A stretch of DNA of 64,000 nt from HXMU1420-13 sp034669965 (GTDB lineage Bacteria > Bacteroidota > Rhodothermia > Balneolales > Balneolaceae), in assembly GCA_034669965.1 (NCBI GenBank), contig JAXMOK010000003.1, positions 186,001-250,000 on the forward strand, given 5' to 3'. The notes beneath the pieces are model-generated. The model was not told where the DNA came from. It saw nothing but the letters and a program-made list of their open reading frames with translations, and searched no databases. Positions 52,614-62,273 of the stretch are shown here, piece after piece (positions within the stretch are counted from its first letter, which is position 1; every line of letters begins with the position of its first letter). The translations under genes were made by a program, and so were the position numbers.

Positions 52614-53897
52614 TCAGGAAATTACATTAAAAATTTGTGCCAACTCTCGGGTTAAATATTTTCTGTTATGCTGTTGTTGAAATTCTTCGACTGCTTCAGG
52701 CAAATTATCAGACTCCCACTGATCATAAATAGTTTCAAGTACTCTGGATATTAACCCGATATTATCAGGCGCTGCAGTAAATCCGGCTCCATATTTTAAC
52801 AACACTTCAGTGGCTTCCGATGGATGCACCAATCCCAAAATGGGTTTACCGGTTCCTATATATTCAAACAACTTACCCGATTTAATTTGTTTTAAACTTC
52901 GATCAAAATTAGAGATCATCCAAAGTACATCTGCATTTTGAAGATTATTAGCAGCTTTTTTATGCGATACGTATCCATAATCAACTATTATATCATCGAT
53001 GGCTAAATCTTTAGCAAGTCTTTTAATTCGCTGATCTAACCCGCCTTGAAAATGAAGACGAACTTTATCTTTGATTTCCGGCCTCACTTTAAATAGCTCG
53101 TAAAATGCTTTGAAAAAACTATCCGGCTGATTGTGCTCGTAAAACAAGCCACTGTATAAAAAGTTTAGTGCACCTTCTATATAGTTAAAATCAGACGTTG
53201 AATTTTCCTGATCAAAATCTTCGGGATCGAAGCCATGTGGTAACACTTGAATTCGTTCTCCAATGTCTGGATAAGATGCAATCAACTCACTTCGCATAAA
53301 CGTATCCAAACATATAATACAGTCTGTGGTAGCAACTACCCCTCTCTCCTGATTTCTAAGGATTGATTTCTGCCAATCCCACATGCCTGTTTGAAAATGA
53401 TTATTGGTCCATGAATCTCGATAATCAACAACCAATGGTAATCCGGTGATCTCTTTAACGCGAGATGCTAATAAATGATTACTAAATGGCGGTGCTGTAC
53501 TAAATATGAGTTCAATCTTTTTCTCTTCAATTATTGCAAGTGCTTTCTTCAAAGCGGGTTTGGTCCACCCTATTTTATTATCCGGATAATAGATCAGGCG
53601 TGAGATTCGGCGTAAAAATTTTGCAACTCCATCCGAAACAGATACTTCTTTGTGAGCCTGTCTTCCCGCTGCTTTTTGAAAGAGGCCTCCTGCTTCAACC
53701 CGGTGTACTTCAAGATCTAACTCATCAAGTTCTTTCTGAAGTGAATCATCAAATGTATGATACACTCCGGGTTTGGGGCACAAAATGATTGGATTCCACC
53801 CAAACTCACGTAAGTATTTTGCGAATTTGAGTGGGCGTTGAACTCCACTCCCTCCCATTGGAGGAAAATAGTAAACGATAAAGAGTACGTTTTTCAT
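52614..53897 (-). CDS. Glycosyltransferase (GT-B, family 4-like)
   Basis: This 427-residue GT-B enzyme has the N-terminal YYFPPMGGSGVQRPLKFAKYL and the C-terminal SGKLFEYIGTGKPILGL motif with the E-x-x-G donor-site pattern. It follows guaB by 17 bases and precedes the M23 gene by 30. The acceptor is unknown; envelope glycans are likely. Confidence 0.87.
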   Translation of the reverse strand: MKNVLFIVYYFPPMGGSGVQRPLKFAKYLREFGWNPIILCPKPGVYHTFDDSLQKELDELDLEVHRVEAGGLFQKAAGRQAHKEVSVSDGVAKFLRRISRLIYYPDNKIGWTKPALKKALAIIEEKKIELIFSTAPPFSNHLLASRVKEITGLPLVVDYRDSWTNNHFQTGMWDWQKSILRNQERGVVATTDCIICLDTFMRSELIASYPDIGERIQVLPHGFDPEDFDQENSTSDFNYIEGALNFLYSGLFYEHNQPDSFFKAFYELFKVRPEIKDKVRLHFQGGLDQRIKRLAKDLAIDDIIVDYGYVSHKKAANNLQNADVLWMISNFDRSLKQIKSGKLFEYIGTGKPILGLVHPSEATEVLLKYGAGFTAAPDNIGLISRVLETIYDQWESDNLPEAVEEFQQQHNRKYLTRELAQIFNVIS

Positions 53898-53914
53898 AAA
53901 TCAAACGTACGAAG

Positions 53915-55396
53915 TTATACCGAGTAATTAGGTGCTTCTTTTGTGATTTGTACCGAATGTGGGTGACTTTCGCGATACGAAGCCGCAGAGATCTGAACAA
54001 ACTCGGCTTTTTTAAGATCATTGATAGAAGTTGCTCCACAGTATCCCATAGCGGCTCGTAATCCACCATTCATCTGATGTACAACTTCACTCAAAAAGCC
54101 TTTAAACGGTACACGACCTTCAATTCCTTCTGGCACCAATTTATTCAAATCATCTTCTACATCTTGGAAATAGCGGTCTTTTGAGCCTTTTTTCATCGCT
54201 CCAATACTACCCATTCCGCGATACGATTTATACTTTCTCGATTCATAAATAATGGTTTCACCCGGACTTTCATCCACTCCGGCAAACATTGATCCCATCA
54301 TTACCACATCGGCTCCACCAGCAATTGCTTTCGGGATATCTCCCGTTTGTTTGATTCCACCATCAGCAACTAAACCAATGCCACGCTCTGAACATACTTG
54401 CGATATTTCCATAATGGCCGACAATTGCGGCACACCAACTCCGGTTACCACACGTGTTGTACATATAGAACCCGGACCTACACCCACTTTTACTACATCT
54501 GCGCCGGCATCTGCAAGGGCTTCAGCTGCAGCTTTGGTTGCAATGTTACCGCCTATTACGTTTAAATCGGGATATTTTTCTTTAATGGCAGCTACTGTAT
54601 TTAACACTCCTTGCGAATGGCCATGAGCCGTGTCAACGGTGATAATATCTACCCCCGCAAAAACTAAAGCATCAACCCTATCCATAGTATCGCCGGTAAC
54701 TCCTACTGCTGCTCCAACTCGTAATCTACCCAAACTGTCTTTACATGCATTTGGGAAGTTCATTTTCTTCTCGATGTCTTTGAAAGTTATTAACCCAACC
54801 AGTTTATTATTTCCATCCACAATAGGAAGCTTTTCAACCTTATATGTTTGTAGGATTTCTTCGGCTTGTTTTAAGTTGGTGCCTTCTTTACCGGTAATCA
54901 GGTTTTCTTTGGTCATGATATCGCCCAACTTGCGTTTCATTTCCGATTCGAATCGCAGATCTCTATTCGTTACGATCCCAATAAGCTGTCCTGCACTATC
55001 GATAATCGGAATCCCACCAATTTTATGCTTTCGCATCAAATTTCGTGCATCCAACACCGTAGCTTCTGCACCAAGCGTTACGGGATCAACAATCATCCCA
55101 CTCTCGCTTCTTTTAACTAAACGAACTTGCTCGGCTTGGTCCTCGATCGACATATTTTTATGCAGCATAGCAATACCGCCTTCTCGAGCTAATGCAATCG
55201 CCAATCGATACTCCGAAACGGTATCCATTGCAGCGCTTAAAACTGGAATGTTTAATTTAAGTGTTGGCGTTAGTTGAACACTTAAATCCACGTCGCGCGG
55301 TAAAACATTTGAGTAGTTAGGAACAAGTAGAACGTCGTCGTAGGTGAGCCCTTGTCTTGAGATTCGATCAAAGGGTGATTCGCTCGGCTTTTGCAT
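53915..55396 (-). CDS. guaB: IMP dehydrogenase
   Basis: This enzyme oxidises IMP to XMP with NAD, the committed step to GTP. I start at ATG 55396 (493 residues), the usual length; an in-frame TTG-led extension at 55429 is unlikely. The barrel holds GLTYDDVLLVP, the catalytic loop GPGSICTTR with the active Cys, and the flap end (GMGSIGAMKKG). A CBS pair spans about residues 95-205. First gene of a long minus-strand run reaching the ATP synthase genes. Confidence 0.97.
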   Translation of the reverse strand: MQKPSESPFDRISRQGLTYDDVLLVPNYSNVLPRDVDLSVQLTPTLKLNIPVLSAAMDTVSEYRLAIALAREGGIAMLHKNMSIEDQAEQVRLVKRSESGMIVDPVTLGAEATVLDARNLMRKHKIGGIPIIDSAGQLIGIVTNRDLRFESEMKRKLGDIMTKENLITGKEGTNLKQAEEILQTYKVEKLPIVDGNNKLVGLITFKDIEKKMNFPNACKDSLGRLRVGAAVGVTGDTMDRVDALVFAGVDIITVDTAHGHSQGVLNTVAAIKEKYPDLNVIGGNIATKAAAEALADAGADVVKVGVGPGSICTTRVVTGVGVPQLSAIMEISQVCSERGIGLVADGGIKQTGDIPKAIAGGADVVMMGSMFAGVDESPGETIIYESRKYKSYRGMGSIGAMKKGSKDRYFQDVEDDLNKLVPEGIEGRVPFKGFLSEVVHQMNGGLRAAMGYCGATSINDLKKAEFVQISAASYRESHPHSVQITKEAPNYSV

Positions 55397-55513
55397 TAAA
55401 ATAATGAGATTTTGCTTGCGGTTTTTCAAAGATACACATTATTGAATGCAAGTTTAATGATTTGAACTATTTTTTTAATTCTGCGTACTGGGTGTAATAT
55501 TTGGGCAAAAATT

Positions 55514-56257
55514 ATGGCTTACTCACGAAAAGAAATATCCTCTATTTTATCGAAAGCGGCAGAGATCGAACTCTCTAAAACTTTGAATGAATCTGCTGAT
55601 GAACTAACCGATACGGAATTGTTAGAACTAGCAAAAGAGGTTGGAATCAGCGAATCGAGTATGAAAGCAGCCATCGAAAGTGCAAAAGTTCCTCAGTTTG
55701 ACAATAGCTTTAGCTGGCTCAAAGGAACATCAAGGTTGCAACATTCTGAAGTGTTTAATGTGCCTTTTCAAAAAGAACACATGGCTAAAATACTACAGCT
55801 CTTACAAAGTTCGTACAACCACCTTGGCGAAACTGAAGTACATGCTAATTCTTTGCTTTGGGATTTGAGCAGTGAGGCAACCACGCAGAAATTCACCCTA
55901 AAAGAAGATAAGGGTAAAACTGCACTTACTTATTCTAGCGACTGGACAACTATAAAAATAGTAATCACCATTTTTCCATTTTTAATGGCATTCATCATTA
56001 CTTTAATTACCGTGAAAGGGATGGGATATGATAAATTTACAGCTCTCCTTTTTGCACCATTTGGTGGAATGCTTGGCTTAGGTGGAGCATGGGTTTATTT
56101 ACGGCACCGGTTTAATCAACAAAAAGCATTGTTAAACAATACGCTAACAAAAATCAGATCATTGCTGTACTCGAAAAAAGAACCTTCAATAACTTTTAAC
56201 AATCACGAAGAAATTCAAGAAACTGATAATAATCCTTTAAACAGAGTTGCCGAATAA
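55514..56257 (+). CDS. Membrane protein with N-terminal helical domain (paralogue 1)
   Basis: This 247-residue protein begins with a helical domain (SRKEISSILSKAAEIE, then LTDTELLELAKEVGISESS), has a central alpha/beta domain and ends with two transmembrane helices and a cytoplasmic tail. It is a paralogue of the next gene. I do not recognise a named family; the E-L-x-x-[IL]-A-x-E-x-G-[IV] motif recurs in regulatory membrane proteins. Divergent from guaB. Confidence 0.7.
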   Translation: MAYSRKEISSILSKAAEIELSKTLNESADELTDTELLELAKEVGISESSMKAAIESAKVPQFDNSFSWLKGTSRLQHSEVFNVPFQKEHMAKILQLLQSSYNHLGETEVHANSLLWDLSSEATTQKFTLKEDKGKTALTYSSDWTTIKIVITIFPFLMAFIITLITVKGMGYDKFTALLFAPFGGMLGLGGAWVYLRHRFNQQKALLNNTLTKIRSLLYSKKEPSITFNNHEEIQETDNNPLNRVAE

Positions 56258-56258
56258 C

Positions 56259-57020
56259 ATGGGGCATATATTTAGTAAGCAAGAAGTTAGCGACATTCTT
56301 CGTAAAGCATCCGAAATTCAAACTCAAAAAGATTTGTACGGTGACCGAGAAGGTCTATCCCGTCAAGAGCTTGAGCAACTTGCGAAAGAAGTAGGGATTG
56401 ATCCCGATTCTTTACAAAAAGCCATACAAAGCAAAGATTCTGTAGAATTTAAAGACTCGTTTAATTGGATAAGTGGCACTTCTAAAATACAAGATGTGGC
56501 TGTAGTTGAAGGAGAGGTATCCAAAGAAAACTGGGACGAAATCATCCGCGAAATTCGAAAAGTAATTGGTGGTATCGGTAAAGATTCGTACCAAAGAAAC
56601 TCATTTGAATGGGAACAACGGCTTAAAGAAATTGGCTACCGGCATATTTCATTAACACCTAAAGATGGACAAACAACCATTCAATATGTTTACAGTTGGA
56701 GAGGTATTCGTTTTATGAGCAACATGTTTGGGTTTATGATTCCAAGTATGTTTGCAGTTGGTTCATTTGCAGACTCAGGTTACCCTTTACTCGCTTTTAT
56801 TTTGATTGGAACAATTGCAGGATTGGCCGGTGTGTTAGCAACTCGATTATTTTTGAAACCCTATTTCGAAAAGCAAAAGTTGTTGATGAAACAAACCATA
56901 GATGTCATTTCGAAAAAATTAATGCCATCCACCGCGTCTAGCATAGTGATTGAAGAGGGTGCCTACGAAGATTCCGACACCCTCTCTTCTCAATCAACAG
57001 ATAGACTTCAACAATCATAG
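56259..57020 (+). CDS. Membrane protein with N-terminal helical domain (paralogue 2)
   Basis: This protein of 253 residues starts at ATG 56259, one base after the preceding stop. Its N-terminus (SKQEVSDILRKASEIQ, then LSRQELEQLAKEVGIDPDS) and its FNWISGTSKIQD segment align with paralogue 1 (FSWLKGTSRLQH), and it has the same two C-terminal helices. The two probably form a complex. Function unknown. Its stop overlaps the convergent 57015 gene by 6 bases. Confidence 0.7.
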   Translation: MGHIFSKQEVSDILRKASEIQTQKDLYGDREGLSRQELEQLAKEVGIDPDSLQKAIQSKDSVEFKDSFNWISGTSKIQDVAVVEGEVSKENWDEIIREIRKVIGGIGKDSYQRNSFEWEQRLKEIGYRHISLTPKDGQTTIQYVYSWRGIRFMSNMFGFMIPSMFAVGSFADSGYPLLAFILIGTIAGLAGVLATRLFLKPYFEKQKLLMKQTIDVISKKLMPSTASSIVIEEGAYEDSDTLSSQSTDRLQQS

Positions 57021-57356
57021 GCTTTTTACTTTTATCGCTTTGATAGCCGTTTCGAGAGAGCAAATTCCGTCTTGAAAACTTTGTACCCAAAACAACACTG
57101 ATTCTCGACGACGTTGTACGTATGGATTGCATGACGAAAACATTCCTTTCAATTCTTGCACCATAAAACGAACATCGTTATAAATTTCAATCTTCAATTC
57201 ATCCGGTAGATTTCCCCAGCTCATTAAATCGAACGCTTGCTGCATTTCGGTGTACTCACGAGCACTTTCTGTTTTGATGCGCTTTAATAACGGAGCTACA
57301 AAAATGTTGTTAGATTTCAGGGCTTTGTTAGTTGTTGTAGAAGTTGATTGTGTCAT
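57015..57356 (-). CDS. Small protein of unknown function
   Basis: This 113-residue soluble protein starts at ATG 57356 (a TTG at 57389 is less likely). A Ser/Thr-rich disordered N-terminus is followed by helices (AREYTEMQQAFDLMSWGNLP, then NPYVQRRRESVLFWVQSF). I recognise no family. It stands alone, between a convergent and a divergent gene. Confidence 0.55.
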   Translation of the reverse strand: MTQSTSTTTNKALKSNNIFVAPLLKRIKTESAREYTEMQQAFDLMSWGNLPDELKIEIYNDVRFMVQELKGMFSSCNPYVQRRRESVLFWVQSFQDGICSLETAIKAIKVKSL

Positions 57357-57495
57357 TGTATTGGGCTTTTGTTTTTTTGATTTACCCAAATCTACAACCT
57401 AGGTGTGACAGCATTATGTCACCCTAAAATGAAATTTATTTTGCGCCTCTTTTTTCCTATTTAATGAATCAATATTTCAACCAATTATACTTTAC

Positions 57496-58449
57496 ATGAA
57501 AACCTATCTTAATCTCATCTTTTGTCTATTAATAGCGCTCTTTATTTCAAAACCGATAGCTGCTCAATTACCTGTTTCACTTACGTTACCACAAGTAAGT
57601 CCCTTTGAGGAGCGTAGTATAACCATCGGGTTTACCGAGATTAAGCTTGAATACAGTTCGGTTGGCATAAAAGGCAGAGAAATTTGGGACGGCTTGATTC
57701 CCTACGGCGAAGTTTGGCGAGCAGGTGCAAATAAAAACACAATTTTTTCGGTTTCTGATGATGTACTCATCAATGGACAACCGCTGCCGGCCGGTTCTTA
57801 TGGTTTTCACACCATTCCGGGCGAAAAAGTATGGACCATCATCTTTTCGAACAACTCAGAGGCCTGGGGAAGTTACTTTTACGATGAAACAGAAGATGCA
57901 CTTAGAATTACCGTTGATTCACAGGAAATGGATAGTAAGTATGAATGGATGAAATTTTCCTTCAGTGAGTATACCGATACCAGCCTCAACATTTCATTGA
58001 AGTGGGCTCATAGAAGTGTGCCATTTGATGTAACCATTCCACGAGAAGTGACCTTTACCCACATCGAAAAGCAATTTACATCGCTTCCTGCATTTAGCTG
58101 GCAAGGTTGGATGCAAGGCGCAGAATATACCTTGTCTAATAATTATGAAATTGAAAAAGGGTTGGAATGGGCGAACCGTGCAGTAGGCAGAGAAGAAAAT
58201 GTTCGCACTTTGAATATGCTAGCTCGTCTTCAGTTAATAAACGGAATGACAAGCGAAACGATGAGTACGATAGACAACTTAATAACTAAGTTTGGAGATC
58301 AATGGCGAGCGCATGTTTTTGCAGGTGAAGTTCATGCTTTAGCAAACCATAGCGAAGCTGCAATCTCATCTTACGAGAAAGCAATATCTATGATAGATAA
58401 CGAACGGTTTATTCAACAATTACAGCAACGTATTCAAGCGTTGAAGTAA
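57496..58449 (+). CDS. Secreted DUF2911 protein with C-terminal TPR-like helices
   Basis: This 317-residue protein has a signal peptide (ending PIAAQ) and a DUF2911 beta domain (IKGREIWDGLIPYGEVWRAG, LPAGSYGFHTIPGEKVW). The last 90 residues are TPR-like helices (NVRTLNMLARLQLINGM, then SEAAISSYEKAISM). The family is common in Bacteroidota and has no known function. It is convergent with folD, one base apart. Confidence 0.85.
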   Translation: MKTYLNLIFCLLIALFISKPIAAQLPVSLTLPQVSPFEERSITIGFTEIKLEYSSVGIKGREIWDGLIPYGEVWRAGANKNTIFSVSDDVLINGQPLPAGSYGFHTIPGEKVWTIIFSNNSEAWGSYFYDETEDALRITVDSQEMDSKYEWMKFSFSEYTDTSLNISLKWAHRSVPFDVTIPREVTFTHIEKQFTSLPAFSWQGWMQGAEYTLSNNYEIEKGLEWANRAVGREENVRTLNMLARLQLINGMTSETMSTIDNLITKFGDQWRAHVFAGEVHALANHSEAAISSYEKAISMIDNERFIQQLQQRIQALK

Positions 58450-58450
58450 C

Positions 58451-59344
58451 TTATTCGGTTGGGTAAATCGACTTCTTAGCCGCCAACAAGGTATTTTTCA
58501 TTAACATTGCTACGGTCATCGGGCCAACACCGCCCGGTACCGGAGTGATCCAACTGGCTTTTTTACGAACCGCTTCGAAGTCTACATCCCCTACCAGTTT
58601 ATAGCCTTTTTTGGATTTCTCATCCGCAATTCGATTAATTCCAACATCAATCACAACCACGCCTTCTTTTACCATTTCCGGTTTTATTAAGTGAGGTTGT
58701 CCTGCCGCCACAATCAAAATATCAGCGTTAATGGTATGCTGAGTAAGGTCTTTGGTGTATTTGTGGCAAATAGTAGTTGTAGCTTTTCCAGTAGCATTTT
58801 CACGCGATAACATCACCGCCATTGGCGAGCCTACGATATTACTGGCACCAACAACAACGGCGTGCTTCGATTTTACAGGGATACTGTAATGTTTGAATAA
58901 TTCCATCACCCCTGCCGGCGTACACGAACGAAAACAAGGTTGATCCACCGACAATCGGCCTACATTCATTGGGTGGAAACCATCTACATCTTTACGATGA
59001 TCAATGCTTTCAATTACATCGTATTTTGATAAGTGCGATGGCAATGGCATTTGTACCAGAATACCGTCAACGTTTTCATCGTCGTTAAATCCGGTAATCA
59101 CTTCTTTAAGCTCCCGAGCCGAAATTGTGTCTTGCAATAATAGCGTATTCGTGTCGATTCCAACATCTTTACAAGCTTTGGTTTTGGTTCCGGTGTACAC
59201 TACCGATGCAGGATCATCCCCAACCAAAACTACTTGTAGAAATGGGCGACGATTCCCTTTTTGCACCCATTGCTCAACATCATTGCGCACACTTTCGCGC
59301 ATGATCGCAGCTACTTTTTTACCATCTATAATTTCTGCACTCAT
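58451..59344 (-). CDS. folD: Bifunctional methylene-THF dehydrogenase/cyclohydrolase
   Basis: FolD interconverts 5,10-methylene-THF and 10-formyl-THF in one-carbon metabolism. The length (297) is normal. Active-site Lys lies in VYTGTKTKACKDVGI, DGILVQMPLP is present, and KDVDGFHPMNVG and PVPGGVGPMTVAML are the family signatures. It starts 2 bases after the NtrC-like gene and is probably read from the same transcript. Confidence 0.97.
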   Translation of the reverse strand: MSAEIIDGKKVAAIMRESVRNDVEQWVQKGNRRPFLQVVLVGDDPASVVYTGTKTKACKDVGIDTNTLLLQDTISARELKEVITGFNDDENVDGILVQMPLPSHLSKYDVIESIDHRKDVDGFHPMNVGRLSVDQPCFRSCTPAGVMELFKHYSIPVKSKHAVVVGASNIVGSPMAVMLSRENATGKATTTICHKYTKDLTQHTINADILIVAAGQPHLIKPEMVKEGVVVIDVGINRIADEKSKKGYKLVGDVDFEAVRKKASWITPVPGGVGPMTVAMLMKNTLLAAKKSIYPTE

Positions 59345-59346
59345 TG

Positions 59347-60717
59347 TTATCGCTCGATGTTATACTTTTTCATTTTGTTGTACACGTGACTGCGTTGCAA
59401 GCCAATAGTTTCAGCAGTTTGGGAAATATTCCAATCATGCTTTTCAAGCTGTTGCTCTAGAAAAATCCGTTCGGCAGACTCTTTAAAAATCTGAAAATCA
59501 TTTTCAGAATCTGCCAACTCTTTTAAGTTGCCTTTCTTTGCTGTCACCGGTTTCATGATCATATTCACCAGATCAGCGTCAATTTCGTTTCCGCTCGACA
59601 TTATCGCCAATCGTTCAATTGAATTCTGAAGCTCTCGTACATTCCCACTCCAACTTCGTTCTTGCAGCGCATTTAAAGCTCCACCTGAGATTGTAGTGTT
59701 TGCAAAACTGATGTCGTCGTTCTGGAGCTTTTTTAGCCAGGCTTTAGCTAGCGCCGGAATGTCTTGCTTGCGTTCATCAAGCGGTGGAATTTGAAGCGGT
59801 ATCACGCCAATGCGATGATATAAATCTTCCCGAAAATTTCCGTTCGCAATTTCTTCTTCCAGATTTTTATTAGTGGCTGCAACTACTCTTACATCAACAT
59901 TAATCAACTCAGAGCCGCCCACTCGAGTAATTTGTTGCTCTTGCAACGCACGGAGTAATTTCGCTTGTGCTTCTTGCGGCATATCGCCTATTTCATCTAA
60001 AAAAAGAGTCCCGCCATCAGCAAGTTCAAATTTACCTTTTCGCTGTTGGTGCGCACCAGTAAAAGCACCTTTTTCGTGCCCAAACAATTCGCTTTCGATT
60101 AAATCTGGCGGAATAGCCGCACAATTTACATCTATAAATGCTTCACCGTCACGTGGACTTTTTTCATGAATCCACCTCGCTACTAACTCTTTACCTGTAC
60201 CGTTTGCTCCAGTAATCAGCACACGAGATTTTGTGGGCGCTACTTTGTCGATTAGGTTCTTGATGCGCTGAATGGCCGCACTGTCTCCTAAAATGGGTGG
60301 CAATTTCGGCAGCCTGGCCTTCATTTTGGTGATTTTCCGATTCAGTGACTCTTGCGATAGTGCATTTCGAGTGGCTAACAGCAATCGGTTTAGATCCGGT
60401 GGCTTTTCCAGAAAATCGAAGGCTCCGTATTTTGTGGCTTCAACAGCAATTTCTATCGTGCCATGTCCCGAAATCATCACAACCGGAATTTCGCTACCTG
60501 ATTCTCGAAGCTTCTTTAGCGTTTCGAGCCCATCCATACCTTTCATCTTAATATCTAAAAACATTAAGTGAATGGATTCTTTAGCAATAATTTTTAGTGC
60601 TTCGTCTCCACTTTCAGCGGTAGTTACGGTGTACCCTTCGAATTCCAAAATCTCTTTCAGGGTCGATCGGATTGCTCGTTCGTCGTCGGTAACCAGAATG
60701 TGCGCTTTTTTTGCCAT
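59347..60717 (-). CDS. Sigma-54-dependent response regulator (NtrC family)
   Basis: This is a 456-residue transcription activator: receiver domain (VTDDERAIRSTLKEIL, phosphorylated Asp in LFLDIKM), AAA+ domain with Walker A GANGTGKE, the sigma-54 contact loop GAFTGA and Walker B LFLDEIGDM, then a Fis-type HTH (NISQTAETIGLQRSHVYNKM). No kinase is adjacent. Confidence 0.95.
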   Translation of the reverse strand: MAKKAHILVTDDERAIRSTLKEILEFEGYTVTTAESGDEALKIIAKESIHLMFLDIKMKGMDGLETLKKLRESGSEIPVVMISGHGTIEIAVEATKYGAFDFLEKPPDLNRLLLATRNALSQESLNRKITKMKARLPKLPPILGDSAAIQRIKNLIDKVAPTKSRVLITGANGTGKELVARWIHEKSPRDGEAFIDVNCAAIPPDLIESELFGHEKGAFTGAHQQRKGKFELADGGTLFLDEIGDMPQEAQAKLLRALQEQQITRVGGSELINVDVRVVAATNKNLEEEIANGNFREDLYHRIGVIPLQIPPLDERKQDIPALAKAWLKKLQNDDISFANTTISGGALNALQERSWSGNVRELQNSIERLAIMSSGNEIDADLVNMIMKPVTAKKGNLKELADSENDFQIFKESAERIFLEQQLEKHDWNISQTAETIGLQRSHVYNKMKKYNIER

Positions 60718-60827
60718 GCTTAAAACTACTCAGATTGCATTGGAAATGAAATGCGAATTGACAGAAGAATGAGGTAATCAATTCGCATTCTCAACGATTT
60801 ACCCTTTTTAACGGGTTTGGTTCCGTT

Positions 60828-62267
60828 TTAATAATTTTGGTATAAATACATCAAAATTTCTTCGTGGATGGCATCAATAGGCCGAACTTTCCCGATAAAA
60901 TTATTTGCCGCTAAACTAACAATCAACCGGGTACCTTTTGCTGTTTCAAAGTAACCGCTGAGCGTTCGAACACCTCCAATATATCCGGATTTACCTCTGA
61001 AATTATTATAAAGCGGTGTTCCTTTCATTCGGTGAGCGATGGTACCATCGATCCCGGCAACCGACATACTCTTGAAATAAGTATCAAACTCGGGATGATA
61101 TTGCATCTTTACTAGCAGATGCGAAAGCACGCTCGTTTTGGTGAAATTACCACCGGCCATTCCAGAACCGTCTTTCATGTTGATCGAGGTTGTATCCACA
61201 TTTATGCTGCCTAAGAATTTACGTACTTCGCTAAGTCCATCATCAAAAGTAGCAGGATTTCCACTCTTTTCAGCTGCTAGTGCTTTCAGCAACATTTCTG
61301 TATAAAAATTATCGCTTTCTTTGTTGGTCCAAACCACCATATCGGCAACCGGTACCGAAATATGAGTGGCAACTTCCTTCCATTGTTCATTTTTGGGATT
61401 AGAGTTCGGTTCAATCACGTCGAACAATGAATTGGTTTTAAATCCTTGGCGTTTCAGATATAAATCAAAACTATGAACGAAATATAGGTGCGCATCAGAA
61501 ACAGCAAATGCTTCTTCTTCGATATACTCTTGAGGCAAATCGCTGCCTAAATGATATTCGTTTTTGCCCAAATATTTGAGATAGTCTTCATCGTAACTGC
61601 TGCTTCCATCAACAATGTGCTGGCGGTTATAAAACGCAACGTAATCGGTATTATAGGGCCACCATTCGATGATAGGTTTATCACCTATCTCACCAGTTGC
61701 GGTTACAGTCAAGTCTACCGCATTGTTGTTAAATGAGAGTGGATTGATCTCAACCCCGTAATAAAAACTCAAATCTTCCCAGTCCCACCCTTTTGGTAAA
61801 ATTTGATCATCGAATCGAGTGATGTCGGCAATAATCTTTCCTTGAATAGATTTAATGCCGGCTTGCATTACCTGATTGGCAAACGATCGAAAAACAAACT
61901 CACGATCATCACCGTAAAAGATTCCAGATATACTCGGATCACCGGACCCTTCTATAATCAAATCTCCGATTAGTACAGAGTCCCGAATATTGCCGTTGGC
62001 ATAAATCTTAGTTGTAAATCTGTAATCACCCCCCAGGCCATCAAGTATGGCTGCAGTTGTAAATAATTTTTGATTAGAGGCCGGGATGATGAATCGATCG
62101 GCGTTATAAGATTCTAGTAGATCTCCATCAGAATTTCTCACACTCACAGACCAAAATGCGCCTGTATCTTCGTCCTTGGCAAAAATTGAACTAATATCCT
62201 GAGCCTGAATCAGGTTCGCAGTTATTAAGAAGGTGAACAACAAAAAACTGCGAATGTATGTGGCCAT
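60828..62267 (-). CDS. dacB: D-alanyl-D-alanine carboxypeptidase/endopeptidase (PBP4 type)
   Basis: This is a periplasmic S13-family enzyme trimming peptidoglycan (479 residues). It has a signal peptide (ending IQAQ), the SxxK motif SNQK in PASNQKLFT, the second motif in MKDGSGMAGGNF and the third KSG in RGKSGYIGGV. It follows the PtsN-like gene by 6 bases. Confidence 0.92.
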   Translation of the reverse strand: MATYIRSFLLFTFLITANLIQAQDISSIFAKDEDTGAFWSVSVRNSDGDLLESYNADRFIIPASNQKLFTTAAILDGLGGDYRFTTKIYANGNIRDSVLIGDLIIEGSGDPSISGIFYGDDREFVFRSFANQVMQAGIKSIQGKIIADITRFDDQILPKGWDWEDLSFYYGVEINPLSFNNNAVDLTVTATGEIGDKPIIEWWPYNTDYVAFYNRQHIVDGSSSYDEDYLKYLGKNEYHLGSDLPQEYIEEEAFAVSDAHLYFVHSFDLYLKRQGFKTNSLFDVIEPNSNPKNEQWKEVATHISVPVADMVVWTNKESDNFYTEMLLKALAAEKSGNPATFDDGLSEVRKFLGSINVDTTSINMKDGSGMAGGNFTKTSVLSHLLVKMQYHPEFDTYFKSMSVAGIDGTIAHRMKGTPLYNNFRGKSGYIGGVRTLSGYFETAKGTRLIVSLAANNFIGKVRPIDAIHEEILMYLYQNY

Positions 62268-62273
62268 ATTGAA

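Noticed and set aside
54630..55277. 215-codon plus-strand ORF inside guaB
   Set aside because: It is a reverse-frame shadow of the IMP dehydrogenase gene, with low-complexity Ser/Thr/Pro-rich translation.
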